A DNA stretch of 64,000 bases from Alphaproteobacteria bacterium (GTDB lineage: Bacteria; Pseudomonadota; Alphaproteobacteria; Rhizobiales; OSC116), in NCBI GenBank assembly GCA_002400495.2, contig NVQL02000017.1, positions 1 to 64,000 of the forward strand, written 5' to 3'. Under the pieces are notes generated by a model, which was not told where the DNA came from, ran no database searches, and was given only the letters and a program-made list of their open reading frames with translations. Both the position numbers and the translations under genes were made by a program. This document shows, piece after piece, positions 1 through 10,001 of the stretch; the stretch's first letter is position 1; every line of letters starts with the position of its first letter.

Positions 1-160
1 AGCTCACTAAGCGTAATGCGGTAAGGTTGGGTGGTGTGTCTGCGTCCCACCAGCGGCTGAGTGGCTTAGCTAGAGAGCGGAGCGAACGCACGCAGTGCCC
101 AATATAATGCAAGCTTCCAGAGCATTAACTAGCAGCCAACTGTCTTTTACAGCCCATGCT
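1..160. repeat. Mosaic intergenic repeat, copy R1 (type A, cut by window edge)
   Basis: This copy lies between the window edge and the 3' end of the NAD-GDH gene. It carries the type A block (CAGCGGCTGAGTGGCTTAGC followed by an AGAGAGCGGAGCGAACGCA segment), then the junction motif CTTCCAGAGC and a CAGCCAACTG segment. The same blocks recur, often reverse-complemented, near 15.02-15.37, 17.05-17.44 and 55.48-55.65 kb. It is visibly more GC-rich than the neighbouring genes. I see no coding signal in it; short ORFs through it are chance. Confidence 0.85.
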
Positions 161-168
161 ACAATCGC

Positions 169-3100
169 CTACGCCTCAAGAACATCAGAAATATGCGCCG
201 AAGCCACCGCCAATTTAGCCAAACTCATCTCACCCGAGGCTCTCACATTAGTAATCGCAACATTCGCCCGCGCAATTTCATCAGCAAAATTATGCTTCCA
301 CTTATTCAGCGCCTTCTCTTTGTCTTTATCTTGGCTCAATATAGCCACCACAATGCGCCGATGAGTGGTTTGCAACCCATCAATTGTGCGGTTCACCGCC
401 AAACGGTCATAAAGGTCATGCACAGGCATTTTACGCGCGCCTGATACCAACCATTGAATGCCCATAAAGTCACCAACCGAGAAATAAAGCTTAGCCACAT
501 CTTCAAGATTAGCTTTAGATCGTTCCGTCACCCGCACAATGTCAGATGCATTGTCTAAATAACGCGTCGAAGCCATAATCTGCGCAAATTTCTTCGGCAC
601 ACCCGCTTCCACAAGTTCCGCCGTTTGATTTTTCACAAATTCATAACTTTCAGCAGGCAAATGTTCAGAAAATCCATTAATCAACGTCCGAATGCCATCT
701 TTATAACGGCCAACAGTTTTGGCCATATCGGTCTTGCCTTCACTCACATGGCGCAAGAACCAAATGGTTTGGCGGCGCAATAGGTTTTGCACTTTCAAAT
801 AAAGCCGCATCTGCACGTCAGAGGCAATCTTATTATCCAACTTATCAATCTGCGTGTTCAAATCCAACATTTCAAAACTGTCATAAGCCATCGCAAACGC
901 ACTAGCAATCTCATCAGGTTCAGCACCCGATTGATCAGCGATAGACCGCACAAAAGCAGGGCCACCCCGGTTAATCATCAAGTTAGAAAGCCGAGTGGCA
1001 ATAATTTCACGGCGCAATTTATGCCCGTCAATCTCATCCATATAACCTTTATGCATTTTCTCAGGGAAATAACGCAGCAATTCTTTGCTCAAATACTCAT
1101 CATCAATCACATCAGTTTTTAGCAATAATTGATAAAGCGAAATTTTCGCATAAGCCAATAACACCGAAAGCTCCGGCCGCTCAAGCCCCATTTCATTAGC
1201 TTCCCGTGCCGCCATTTCACTAGATGAAGGCAAAAACTCAATTTCACGGTCAAGCTCACCAATTTCTTCAAGCTTCAACATCAATCTTTCGTAAAAGCCC
1301 ATATCTTGCTTATTGCGCAAACTCGCCAGCGTAATCGCCAAAGTCTGCAGATAATTGTTACGCAGCACCAGCGACGCCACTTCATCAGTCATGCTGGCCA
1401 ACAACTTATTACGGCTTTTATAATTCAGCTTGCCATTTTGCACCGCACGGCCGAGCGCAATCTTAATATTCACTTCCATATCCGAGCTATTCACACCCGC
1501 ACTATTGTCAATCGCGTCAGTGTTAATCCGCCCGCCAAGCTTAGCAAATTCAATCCGCGCATTATGGGTAATGCCCAAATTAGCGCCCTCACCCAACACT
1601 TTGGCCTTTAATTCAGCTGCGGTGATACGTATCGCGTCATTAGCACGATCACCCGCATCTGCATCCGTTTCAGTTGTGGCACGAATATATGTCCCAATGC
1701 CACCAAACCATAACAAATCAGTTTCAGCACAAAGCAATGCCCGCATCAATTCATTTGGCGTGGCGCTATCATCAGTGAGCCCCGTCATTTCCCGCATTTC
1801 GTCACTCAATGGAATAGATTTCAATGAACGGCTGAATATACCACCACCCTTAGAGATTAACTTCGCATTATATTCCACCCAAGATGATCTGGGCATGTCA
1901 AACAACCGTTGGCGTTCAGCAAAACTTTTGGCCACATTTGGCTTCGGGTCAATAAATATATCCCTATGGTCAAACGCTGCCACCAGCTCAGTTTGCTCCG
2001 ATAATAACATGCCATTGCCAAATACATCGCCCGACATATCACCAATGCCAATCGCGCGGAATGGCTTGGTCTGAATGTCATGATCAACCTCACGGAAATG
2101 GCGTTTCACCGCCTCCCAACCACCGCGCGCGGTAATGCCCATCACTTTATGGTCATAACCAACACTGCCGCCCGAGGCAAACGCATCGCCCAACCAAAAA
2201 TCACGGTCTTCCGATAGCCCATTGGCAATGTCAGAGAATGTCGCTGTGCCTTTGTCTGCCGCCACCACCAAATAAGGATCGTCTTTATCAAGCCGCACCA
2301 CATCTTCGGGCGGTACAATCGTTTCACCATCCAAATTATCCGTAATATCAAGCAGTGAACCAACAAATAGCTTATAACATTCAATACCTTCAGCTATAAA
2401 TTCTTCGCGTGTCCCGCCTACAGGCAAATGTTTCGGCACAAACCCGCCTTTACTACCCATGGGCACAATCACCGCATTTTTCACTTGCTGAGCTTTCACC
2501 AAGCCCAACACTTCAGTGCGGAAATCCTCCAAACGGTCAGACCATCGCAATCCCCCGCGGGCAATCTCACTACCCCGCAAATGCACACCTTCCACCCGTG
2601 GTGAGTAAACAAATATTTCCGCAAACGGTTTCGGGTCAGGCAAACTATCCACCTGCATCGAACGAATTTTAAGCGAAATAGTCGGCATTTCGCGGCCATC
2701 AGCCCCCGTTTGGTAAAAATTAGTCCGTATCGTGGCTTTCATCACATTGAGTATTGCCCGAATGATGCGGTCTTCATCAAGGCTCGTTACCTCTTCAAGC
2801 GCCGCAATAATGCCATCAGCAATTTTGTCCTGAGTTTTTAAATTTTTCTTCTTGTCGTCCAAATTAAACTTCAAATGGAATAATTCAACAAAACTAGCGG
2901 TAATCTCGCCATGTTTGCGCAATGTATCCCATATATAACGTTGGCTGAACGAAAGCCCAGTTTGCTTTAAATAGCGGCCATAAGTGCGCAACATAGCCAC
3001 GTCACGCCAATTCAATGCGTCACTCAAAATCAGCTTGTTAAATCCATCATCTTCCGCCCGCTTTTGCCAAATCGCCAAAAACGCCTCTTGCAACAATTTA

Positions 3101-5004
3101 CCCTTAAGATCGATGTCAATATCACTGCCATCACGGCTTTCTAACGAAATGTCGTGAATCCAAATGTCATGATCATCACCATTGGTGCGCGTCACGCAAT
3201 AAGACCGCTCATTAATCGCCCGAAAACCCATATTTTCAATAATCGGCATGCGGTCAGACAACGCAATCGGCTCACCATAATGGTAAAGTTTCAACGAAAC
3301 CTCATCATTATTCACCGCATTACGCTCGACCAATTTTGCATCAATATCACCCTTTTTACGCAATTTATGCATCACCGCGATGTCTTCAATCGCAATTTGT
3401 GTGCTAAAATTCTCACGATAAGCCGCATCAAAACCATCACCATATTGGCGCAATAGCTCGCGCGCAATCAAGCCAAGGCTGTTATTGGCCAGATCGTCAA
3501 AAAACTTATCTTTCCAAGTGCGGATAATTTCATGCACTTCCGCTTCAACTTCCGCAACCTCATAACCTGGCAACGGGCTTTCATTACGTCCAATGATAAA
3601 ATGCACCCGCGCCATCATGCCTTCAGGAAACGACGGATAAGCCGCCGACACACGGCCATCAAACCTTTCCATCAAATATTCGCCAATATTCTCCCGCACT
3701 TCGGATGTATAATGGTCGCGTATCACATAAACCAAAATCGAAACAAACCGATCAAATTTATCAGGTCTGATAAATATGCGCGTCACCGGCCGCTCATCCA
3801 AACGCTGGATGGCTGTCGCAAATTCCAACAATAAATCCGCTTCAATTTGGAACAATTCATCACGCGGGTAGCTTTCAAGCACATTGGCCAAAGCTTTGCC
3901 ATTATGGCTGCCCGCCTTATGGCCAGAACTTTGAATCACATGTTCAAGCTTGCGCCGCAACAAAGGTATGCGCATCGGGTTAGATGTATAAGCGCCCGAT
4001 GTAAACAAGCCAACCACCTTAAGCTCGCCCGATATATTGCCGTCTTTATCATAGAGTTTCAGACCAATATAATCCATATAGATGCGCCGATGCACCACTG
4101 ATTTTATATTGGCTTTGGCCACAAATATCGGCTCTGGCCGCATGATAAAATCTAAAATTTCAGGCGTTATTGTTAGGTTTTTATCAGCACGTTTCAGCAC
4201 TTCAACCTTTAAATCCCGCAACACACCTAAGCTGGTATCCGCCACCTGCGTAAAATTACCCTCAACACCTTTTTTTCCAAAACGATATTCCCGCAAACCC
4301 AAAAGTGTAAAATTATCATCCAATAACCAACGCAAAAAATCCATAGATTCTTCAAGTTCAGCACTCGGCACATTAGGCGGGTTTTGGGTATATATATCAA
4401 GCACGCTTTGAATACGCGCCCCCATCGGCTTCCAATCTTGCACTGCAAAACGCACATTTTGCAGCGTATTTTCTAAACCAGCAGTCAGTTGTTTTTGCTC
4501 ATCTTCGCTCAATTTATCAACCACAATATGAATATGGCTTTCACGCACCACACCGCTCATATCGCCGCTATATTCATCATCACCCACCACTTTTAGTAGT
4601 TTGGCTTTGGCATCGCGTTTCACAAAAACCAGCGGATGCAACACAAAATGGGGGTTAAACCCATTTTCATTAAATTCATTCAAAATTGAATCAAACAAAA
4701 ATGGCGTATCATCATTGATAATATGCACATAAGAGCGCGCATTTTGGTTGTCATGCATATCAGAACTGATTGATATTTTATGCTGACCAAATTTACGACT
4801 CTGAGCAATTTCCCAACATTCCGATAATTGTTCACACAGATAATCCACGCCAATCACTGTGTAATCTTCACCATTACCGCGTTTTAAAAACGCTGCCAAA
4901 AAAGTCTCTAAACCATTCTCGGGGTTCCGGTGAGAACTATCTGCTGACAATATGTCAATAACCAGATCGATCATTTCGCTTTTTTGCCGAGTTTCGTCGC
5001 CCAT
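169..5004 (-). CDS. NAD-specific glutamate dehydrogenase, large (about 180 kDa) class
   Basis: This enzyme oxidatively deaminates glutamate to 2-oxoglutarate and ammonia with NAD+, and feeds amino-acid carbon into the TCA cycle. The predicted 1611 residues match the usual length of the large bacterial NAD-GDH family (Caulobacter GdhZ type), with a long N-terminal regulatory region and the catalytic core in the second half. Core motifs include PMGSKGGF near residue 848 (substrate lysine region), LGEGANLGITHNARIEFA near 1145 and GVNSSDMEVNIKIAL near 1171. I chose the ATG at 5004 because a GGAGG lies 6 bases upstream; the longer frame would need a TTG at 5034 and places this Shine-Dalgarno inside the gene. 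It is a single gene whose 3' end runs into repeat R1. It lies beside the liv transporter on the opposite strand, which fits a role in amino-acid use. Confidence 0.96.
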   Translation of the reverse strand: MGDETRQKSEMIDLVIDILSADSSHRNPENGLETFLAAFLKRGNGEDYTVIGVDYLCEQLSECWEIAQSRKFGQHKISISSDMHDNQNARSYVHIINDDTPFLFDSILNEFNENGFNPHFVLHPLVFVKRDAKAKLLKVVGDDEYSGDMSGVVRESHIHIVVDKLSEDEQKQLTAGLENTLQNVRFAVQDWKPMGARIQSVLDIYTQNPPNVPSAELEESMDFLRWLLDDNFTLLGLREYRFGKKGVEGNFTQVADTSLGVLRDLKVEVLKRADKNLTITPEILDFIMRPEPIFVAKANIKSVVHRRIYMDYIGLKLYDKDGNISGELKVVGLFTSGAYTSNPMRIPLLRRKLEHVIQSSGHKAGSHNGKALANVLESYPRDELFQIEADLLLEFATAIQRLDERPVTRIFIRPDKFDRFVSILVYVIRDHYTSEVRENIGEYLMERFDGRVSAAYPSFPEGMMARVHFIIGRNESPLPGYEVAEVEAEVHEIIRTWKDKFFDDLANNSLGLIARELLRQYGDGFDAAYRENFSTQIAIEDIAVMHKLRKKGDIDAKLVERNAVNNDEVSLKLYHYGEPIALSDRMPIIENMGFRAINERSYCVTRTNGDDHDIWIHDISLESRDGSDIDIDLKGKLLQEAFLAIWQKRAEDDGFNKLILSDALNWRDVAMLRTYGRYLKQTGLSFSQRYIWDTLRKHGEITASFVELFHLKFNLDDKKKNLKTQDKIADGIIAALEEVTSLDEDRIIRAILNVMKATIRTNFYQTGADGREMPTISLKIRSMQVDSLPDPKPFAEIFVYSPRVEGVHLRGSEIARGGLRWSDRLEDFRTEVLGLVKAQQVKNAVIVPMGSKGGFVPKHLPVGGTREEFIAEGIECYKLFVGSLLDITDNLDGETIVPPEDVVRLDKDDPYLVVAADKGTATFSDIANGLSEDRDFWLGDAFASGGSVGYDHKVMGITARGGWEAVKRHFREVDHDIQTKPFRAIGIGDMSGDVFGNGMLLSEQTELVAAFDHRDIFIDPKPNVAKSFAERQRLFDMPRSSWVEYNAKLISKGGGIFSRSLKSIPLSDEMREMTGLTDDSATPNELMRALLCAETDLLWFGGIGTYIRATTETDADAGDRANDAIRITAAELKAKVLGEGANLGITHNARIEFAKLGGRINTDAIDNSAGVNSSDMEVNIKIALGRAVQNGKLNYKSRNKLLASMTDEVASLVLRNNYLQTLAITLASLRNKQDMGFYERLMLKLEEIGELDREIEFLPSSSEMAAREANEMGLERPELSVLLAYAKISLYQLLLKTDVIDDEYLSKELLRYFPEKMHKGYMDEIDGHKLRREIIATRLSNLMINRGGPAFVRSIADQSGAEPDEIASAFAMAYDSFEMLDLNTQIDKLDNKIASDVQMRLYLKVQNLLRRQTIWFLRHVSEGKTDMAKTVGRYKDGIRTLINGFSEHLPAESYEFVKNQTAELVEAGVPKKFAQIMASTRYLDNASDIVRVTERSKANLEDVAKLYFSVGDFMGIQWLVSGARKMPVHDLYDRLAVNRTIDGLQTTHRRIVVAILSQDKDKEKALNKWKHNFADEIARANVAITNVRASGEMSLAKLAVASAHISDVLEA

Positions 5005-5432
5005 ATTCATCCTCCAAAACAGATCAGTCCCCAAGACCTATCAATTTTCGTAAATAATTATATTCACCGTCACCCAGTAACGTATAATAATTGGTTAACT
5101 ATAATTCATTTCCCACAAATAAAACCCTATCACTTAAAATCAATTGCTTAGCCAACAACTATTAACCCTAAATCTTATAGATGAATTTTATAAATGCAAG
5201 CCTAGCCTAGGCATTTACTGTGGCGCAAACCCTACTTATGTCTCATTACAAAACATTCGAATTATGAATGAATTAGCGAATTAAATTCTGCATTTTAGGT
5301 TAATTTAAGCAGATACCACTGTATCTCAAGTATTTCTCCACAGCAATACCGCCCATCTCTTTACTTCTTTTCTTTAAGCATAATAAATGCTTAACTATAT
5401 AAATTGCGATCTACAATGGTTTAGGGAGAACT
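5005..5432. promoter_or_regulatory. Divergent promoter region, NAD-GDH / livH
   Basis: This 428-bp AT-rich gap separates two divergent transcription units, so it should hold both promoters. I see no ORF in it. A short inverted repeat, AAGCAT-N5-ATGCTT at 5376-5392, sits about 40 bp before livH and could be an operator. A clear ribosome binding site (AGGGAGAA, 5422-5429) precedes livH. No -35/-10 pair can be assigned with confidence. Confidence 0.5.
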
Positions 5433-6338
5433 ATGGCATATTTTCTGCAGCAGCTGATTAATGGCGTCACATTAGGGGCTGTTTATGGCCTCATCGCCAT
5501 CGGCTATACAATGGTTTACGGCATCATTGGTATGATTAACTTCGCTCATGGCGAGATTTATATGATCGGCGCTTTCATCGCGGTCATCGGCTTCACGCTC
5601 TTTTCAGGCCTGCCTTTGGTTTCCGCCATCTTGTTGGTTTTGGCCCTGTCAATGATCTTCACCGCCATTTACGGTTGGACAATCGAACGCACAGCTTACC
5701 GCCCGCTGCGCAATTCATTCCGCTTGGCCCCGCTAATTTCAGCCATTGGCATGAGCATCTTTCTACAAAATTATGTGCAATTATTACAAGGCGCACGGGT
5801 ACGCCCCATCCCGCCAATGATTAAAGGCAGCTTTAAATTCTTCCAAGACAGCGATTTCGTCGTCAACCTCACCTATCTACAACTCATCATCATCGTCTCA
5901 ACCATCGCCTTGATGACCGTCTTCACCCTCATCATCAACAAAACCGCCATCGGCCGACAGCAACGCGCTTGCGAGCAAGATAAAACCATGGCCGCATTGC
6001 TCGGCGTTAATGTCGATCACACCATTTCGATGACATTCATCATGGGCGCAATGTTAGCCGCCTTTGCTGGCGTTATGGTCACACTCTATTATGGCGTGGT
6101 GCATTTCTTCATCGGCTTCTTAGCGGGGATGAAAGCATTTACTGCCGCGGTTCTCGGCGGCATTGGCTCCATACCAGGCGCCATGCTCGGCGGCCTACTC
6201 ATCGGCCTGATCGAAGCTTTCTGGTCAGCCTATTTCACCATTGAATATAAAGATGTCGCCACTTTCGTCATCTTGGTATTGGTACTTATCTTCCGCCCTT
6301 CAGGTCTGCTTGGCCGTCCCGAAATCGAGAAGGTATAA
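5433..6338 (+). CDS. livH: Branched-chain amino acid ABC transporter permease LivH
   Basis: Inner-membrane permease subunit of the high-affinity leucine/isoleucine/valine importer. At 301 residues it is normal for LivH and very hydrophobic, with about eight predicted membrane spans. Family features include the N-terminal LINGVTLGAVYGLIAIGYTM segment followed by GMINFAHGEIYMIGA, and the C-terminal AVLGGIGSIPGAMLGGLLIG loop that contacts the ATPases. The ATG is preceded by AGGGAG at proper spacing. It is the first gene of a tight operon with livM, livG, livF and a small membrane protein; livM begins 3 bp after its stop. Confidence 0.96.
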   Translation: MAYFLQQLINGVTLGAVYGLIAIGYTMVYGIIGMINFAHGEIYMIGAFIAVIGFTLFSGLPLVSAILLVLALSMIFTAIYGWTIERTAYRPLRNSFRLAPLISAIGMSIFLQNYVQLLQGARVRPIPPMIKGSFKFFQDSDFVVNLTYLQLIIIVSTIALMTVFTLIINKTAIGRQQRACEQDKTMAALLGVNVDHTISMTFIMGAMLAAFAGVMVTLYYGVVHFFIGFLAGMKAFTAAVLGGIGSIPGAMLGGLLIGLIEAFWSAYFTIEYKDVATFVILVLVLIFRPSGLLGRPEIEKV

Positions 6339-6341
6339 TCC

Positions 6342-7913
6342 ATGTCAGATACAGTTTCAAACACCACTTCTGGCCTGCCGCCAAAACCCGAATTCGACAT
6401 CGCAAAAATCGCCCGTGAACTGGTCATCACCTTCGCCATCGGCGTCGGCATTATGATCCCTATGGTTCTATTGCGCACCGTAGATGTCCGCGGCAAACTG
6501 GTCATCGAGCAACATTGGCAAGAAATGTTCTTCGCGCTTATCCTGCTCGTTGTTGGCCGTTTCGGCCTCATCTTGCTTGCCAAGCAAAAACCAGCTTTCG
6601 CCCTCATTGTTGGCGTCATCATGGGAATTGCAGGTTGGACAATAACCTTCCCAACCGAAGTATTAGAAGTCTTCATGCTGGCCGCTGGCATCATATTGGT
6701 CATCCGCGCTTTGCTCGGCCTATGGCGGCAAGCCAAAGGCGTCACCCTAAATGACATAGAAAATGGCAAAAAACGCCGTGAAGAACTGCTTAAAAACAGC
6801 ACCGGCTATATTTCAATCTTCGTCGTCGCATTGGCCATTTTCCTACCTTTCTTGTCAGATATTTTAAGCACAATTCTACCGTCATTCTTAGGTGGCGATA
6901 GCTCATTCATTGCTGGTCTTTCAACCCGTTATGTCATCGATGTTTCAACCCTCATCCTCACCTATGTCTTGCTGGCATGGGGCTTAAACATTGTAGTTGG
7001 CTACGCAGGTTTACTCGATCTCGGCTTTGTGGCCTTCTACGCTGTGGGCTCATACTCATTCGCCATCCTAGCCCGCGAATTTGACATCGGCTTCTGGACA
7101 GCCCTGCCACTCGCAGGCTTTTTTGCCATGATGTCAGGCCTCATTCTAGGCTTCCCCGTCCTCAAACTACGCGGCGATTATTTCGCCATTGTGACCCTAG
7201 GCTTCGGCGAGATTGTCCGTATTTTACTACTCAACCTTTACGATCTAACTGGCGGTCCAGATGGCATTAACGGCATCCCCCGCCCAGGTTTTGGCAATGT
7301 AGTTTTCTTCAAACGCATCAAAGAAGAAGGCACCCAAACCTTCACCGATTTTTTCAGCAACACGTTTTGGCAGATCGATTACAGCTCCACCCACCGCATT
7401 ATATTCTTATATTATATCGTACTGGTGCTATGCCTACTCGTCGCCATTTTCACCATGCGCATTCGCAAACAGCCACTCGGCCGCGCGTGGGAAGCCTTGC
7501 GTGAAAACGAAGTTGCGGCCGAATCTTTAGGCATCAACCGCACCAACATCAAATTAGCCGCTTTTGCCATTTCAGCCACATGGGGCGGTTTTGCAGGGGC
7601 ATTCTTCGCCTCCCGCCAAGGCTTTATTTCACCCGAAAGCTACACCTTCATCGAAAGCGCCATCATATTGGCCATTGTGGTGATGGGCGGCATGGGCAAC
7701 CTGATGGGCATTGCTTTGGCCGCCATCATCCTCATCGGCCTGCCCGAATTGTTCCGCGAGTTAGATGAATACCGCATGGCCGCCTTTGGCTTTGGCTTGG
7801 TGCTCATCATGATCTGGCGACCGACAGGCTTGATATCCTTCCGCGATCCAACAGTGTTGCTCTTTGGCAAAAAGAACAAAAAGCAGCAAGTGGAGGAGAT
7901 CGCTCATGACTGA
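6342..7913 (+). CDS. livM: Branched-chain amino acid ABC transporter permease LivM
   Basis: Second membrane subunit of the branched-chain amino-acid importer. At 523 residues it is longer than E. coli LivM because about 190 residues containing several extra hydrophobic segments precede the conserved core. The core begins near residue 205 with ILTYVLLAWGLNIVVGYAGL, followed by LRGDYFAIVTLGFGEIVRI and the ATPase-coupling stretch GRAWEALRENEVAAESLGIN. Long N-terminal extensions of this kind are, as far as I know, common in alphaproteobacterial LivM. The gene starts 3 bp after livH and its end overlaps livG by 8 bp, so the two are translationally coupled. Confidence 0.95.
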   Translation: MSDTVSNTTSGLPPKPEFDIAKIARELVITFAIGVGIMIPMVLLRTVDVRGKLVIEQHWQEMFFALILLVVGRFGLILLAKQKPAFALIVGVIMGIAGWTITFPTEVLEVFMLAAGIILVIRALLGLWRQAKGVTLNDIENGKKRREELLKNSTGYISIFVVALAIFLPFLSDILSTILPSFLGGDSSFIAGLSTRYVIDVSTLILTYVLLAWGLNIVVGYAGLLDLGFVAFYAVGSYSFAILAREFDIGFWTALPLAGFFAMMSGLILGFPVLKLRGDYFAIVTLGFGEIVRILLLNLYDLTGGPDGINGIPRPGFGNVVFFKRIKEEGTQTFTDFFSNTFWQIDYSSTHRIIFLYYIVLVLCLLVAIFTMRIRKQPLGRAWEALRENEVAAESLGINRTNIKLAAFAISATWGGFAGAFFASRQGFISPESYTFIESAIILAIVVMGGMGNLMGIALAAIILIGLPELFRELDEYRMAAFGFGLVLIMIWRPTGLISFRDPTVLLFGKKNKKQQVEEIAHD

Positions 7914-8721
7914 ACAAAATCCAAACCTACTGCTTAAAGCCGAACATATCACCCAACGTTTTGGCGGCTTACTCGCCATCGACAATGTATCCTTCGAGGC
8001 CGAACGCGGCGAGATTACCGCCATCATCGGCCCCAATGGCGCAGGCAAAACCACCATGTTTAACTGCCTCACAGGCTTTTATTCACCCACATCTGGCCGC
8101 GCCACCATCTATCATAAAGATGGCAGCTCACATCAGCTAGAGCAGATGGAAGCCTATATCGCAGCCAGCAAAGCCAAAATCGCCCGCACCTTCCAAAACA
8201 TCCGCCTGTTTGAAAAAATGACTGTGCTAGAAAACCTGCTCGTCGCACAAAATAACAAATTGCAAAAAGCCAGTTTTTACTCAGTCTCAGCAATTCTCGG
8301 CCTACCAAGCTATCAAAAAGCCCATAATCAAGCCATCGAACTAGCCAAATATTATCTCGACAAAGCTGGGCTTTATGAACATGCCGATTGGAATGCTGGC
8401 AACTTGCCCTATGGCGAACAACGCAAGCTAGAAATTGCCCGCGCCATGTGCACCGAGCCAGATCTGTTATGTTTGGATGAACCCGCAGCGGGTCTTAACC
8501 CCAAAGAAAGCGGCGATCTTAACAGCCTGCTTATTTTGCTAAAAGAAGAATGCAATGTCGGCATTTTGCTCATCGAACATGATATGAATGTGGTGATGAA
8601 AATCTCCGATCATGTAATTGTGCTAGATTACGGCCGTAAAATCGCCGATGGCTTACCCGCAGATGTGCAAAAAGATCCCAATGTGATCGCTGCCTATCTA
8701 GGTGTGGAGGAAGATGAATAA
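7906..8721 (+). CDS. livG: Branched-chain amino acid ABC transporter ATPase LivG
   Basis: Cytoplasmic ATPase that powers the importer together with LivF. The 271-residue product has Walker A GPNGAGKTT at residues 42-50, a Q-loop in FQNIRLF, an LPYGEQRKLEIARAM signature and Walker B LLCLDEPAAGLNP. The extra loop before the signature is typical of LivG rather than LivF. I prefer the ATG at 7906 because it follows GGAGGAG (7892-7898) at good spacing; an upstream ATG at 7864 in the same frame lies inside livM and lacks such a site. It overlaps livM by 8 bp and livF by 1 bp. Confidence 0.95.
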   Translation: MTEQNPNLLLKAEHITQRFGGLLAIDNVSFEAERGEITAIIGPNGAGKTTMFNCLTGFYSPTSGRATIYHKDGSSHQLEQMEAYIAASKAKIARTFQNIRLFEKMTVLENLLVAQNNKLQKASFYSVSAILGLPSYQKAHNQAIELAKYYLDKAGLYEHADWNAGNLPYGEQRKLEIARAMCTEPDLLCLDEPAAGLNPKESGDLNSLLILLKEECNVGILLIEHDMNVVMKISDHVIVLDYGRKIADGLPADVQKDPNVIAAYLGVEEDE

Positions 8722-9431
8722 TGTTAGAATTTAAAGACGTACAAACATTTTACGGCTCCATCCAAGCGTTAAAAGGCATCAGCCTAACGGTTGAAAAAGG
8801 CGAGATTGTCACCCTCATCGGTGCCAATGGCGCGGGCAAAACCACATTATTGATGACCCTAAGCGGCATCACCCCCGCCTCAGTCGGCACAATCACTTAT
8901 AAAGGTGAAGACATCACCAAAATGCGCACCGATATGATCGTTCGCAAAGGCATCGCCCATTCGCCCGAAGGCCGCCGTATTTTCAGCAAAATGACCGTGT
9001 TCGAAAACCTACAAATGGGCGCCATGACCAATGACCCATCTAAATTCGATGACAATCTAAAATATGTTTACGAATTATTCCCGCGTCTGAAAGAACGCGA
9101 ATGGCAAAATGGCGGCACACTATCTGGCGGCGAGCAACAAATGCTAGCCATGGGCCGCGCGCTCATGAGCAATCCCGAATTTTTATTGCTCGATGAACCC
9201 TCGTTAGGCCTCGCTCCCTTAGTGATTAAAGACATTTTCCGCGCCATCAAACAAATCAACGAAGAACACGGCACCACGGTTTTGTTGGTCGAACAAAATG
9301 CCAATCACGCGCTCAAACTAGCGCATCGCGCCTATGTTTTAGTCACAGGTAACATTGTTTTAAGCGGCACGGGTCAGGAATTACTCACCAACCCCGAAGT
9401 GCAAGCGGCCTATTTGGAAGGTGGTCACTAA
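8721..9431 (+). CDS. livF: Branched-chain amino acid ABC transporter ATPase LivF
   Basis: Second ATPase of the Liv importer. The 236 residues carry Walker A GANGAGKTT at 34-42, signature LSGGEQQMLAMGRAL, Walker B FLLLDEPSLGLAP and the switch histidine region that follows. The length is normal for LivF. Its ATG overlaps the livG stop (TAATG), which implies translational coupling. A small membrane-protein gene follows 1 bp after its stop. Confidence 0.95.
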   Translation: MLEFKDVQTFYGSIQALKGISLTVEKGEIVTLIGANGAGKTTLLMTLSGITPASVGTITYKGEDITKMRTDMIVRKGIAHSPEGRRIFSKMTVFENLQMGAMTNDPSKFDDNLKYVYELFPRLKEREWQNGGTLSGGEQQMLAMGRALMSNPEFLLLDEPSLGLAPLVIKDIFRAIKQINEEHGTTVLLVEQNANHALKLAHRAYVLVTGNIVLSGTGQELLTNPEVQAAYLEGGH

Positions 9432-9432
9432 T

Positions 9433-9795
9433 ATGGATAGAATTTTCAGCATGGATAAAACCGCCATCATGGGCGAAGAACCCGTCACCTTCATCGTCAT
9501 CACCCTTTTAATGATGTTATGTGCTTATTTAAGCGGGCAGACTATGGCCAAAAACTGGCGCAAAATGGGCAAGGTCATCTTCTTCGCCATCATCGTTGTC
9601 GTCGGCCATCGTTTCTTGCTCACCACACTCAGAAACGCCGAATTTTTTAATATTTATGGCGTGGCCATGTCGACCATTGTCATGTTCACTGTGGCAATTC
9701 TGACATATCTTCGTGATAAAGCTGACAAAATGGTCAATCAATATCCATGGGAGCTAGAGAAGAAAGGCCTGTTTGGTTGGGTAAAAATCAAGTAA
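9433..9795 (+). CDS. Small membrane protein of the liv operon (DUF6867-like)
   Basis: Product of 120 residues with three hydrophobic segments (roughly 20-37, 49-68 and 76-94) and a charged C-terminal tail ending GLFGWVKIK. The function is unknown. From memory it resembles the alphaproteobacterial DUF6867 family, which is found beside liv transporter genes; I could not test this. I chose the ATG at 9433, just after the livF stop; a GTG at 9421 is also in frame. Its position as last gene of livHMGF argues for a part in assembling or regulating the permease, but that is inference from context. Confidence 0.8.
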   Translation: MDRIFSMDKTAIMGEEPVTFIVITLLMMLCAYLSGQTMAKNWRKMGKVIFFAIIVVVGHRFLLTTLRNAEFFNIYGVAMSTIVMFTVAILTYLRDKADKMVNQYPWELEKKGLFGWVKIK

Positions 9796-9897
9796 TAAAT
9801 GGTAAAACGCTTTTTTGCCAAGTTTAATTCTGAATATTGGTAAAATTAACTACAATCTATATCACTTCAGATAAAGATTGAAAATGAGTTCAAAACG

Positions 9898-9979
9898 CTT
9901 ATTCTTGGCGCATCTTGCGTCTTTAGAATAAGACATTTGATGGGGAGACTGTCAAACCACAAACAAAACAGTGGTTTGA
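9898..9979 (+). promoter_or_regulatory. livK leader with two inverted repeats
   Basis: The 206-bp gap before livK contains two clear inverted repeats. One is CTTATTCT (9898-9905) with AGAATAAG (9925-9932). The other is TCAAACCAC (9952-9960) with GTGGTTTGA (9971-9979), a perfect 9-bp stem with a 10-nt loop ending 22 bp before the livK start. They could be operators or mRNA hairpins that control or stabilise the livK message. No T-run follows either, so they are not standard terminators. Confidence 0.5.
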
Positions 9980-10001
9980 TCTAAACAATAAGGGAAAAAT
10001 A

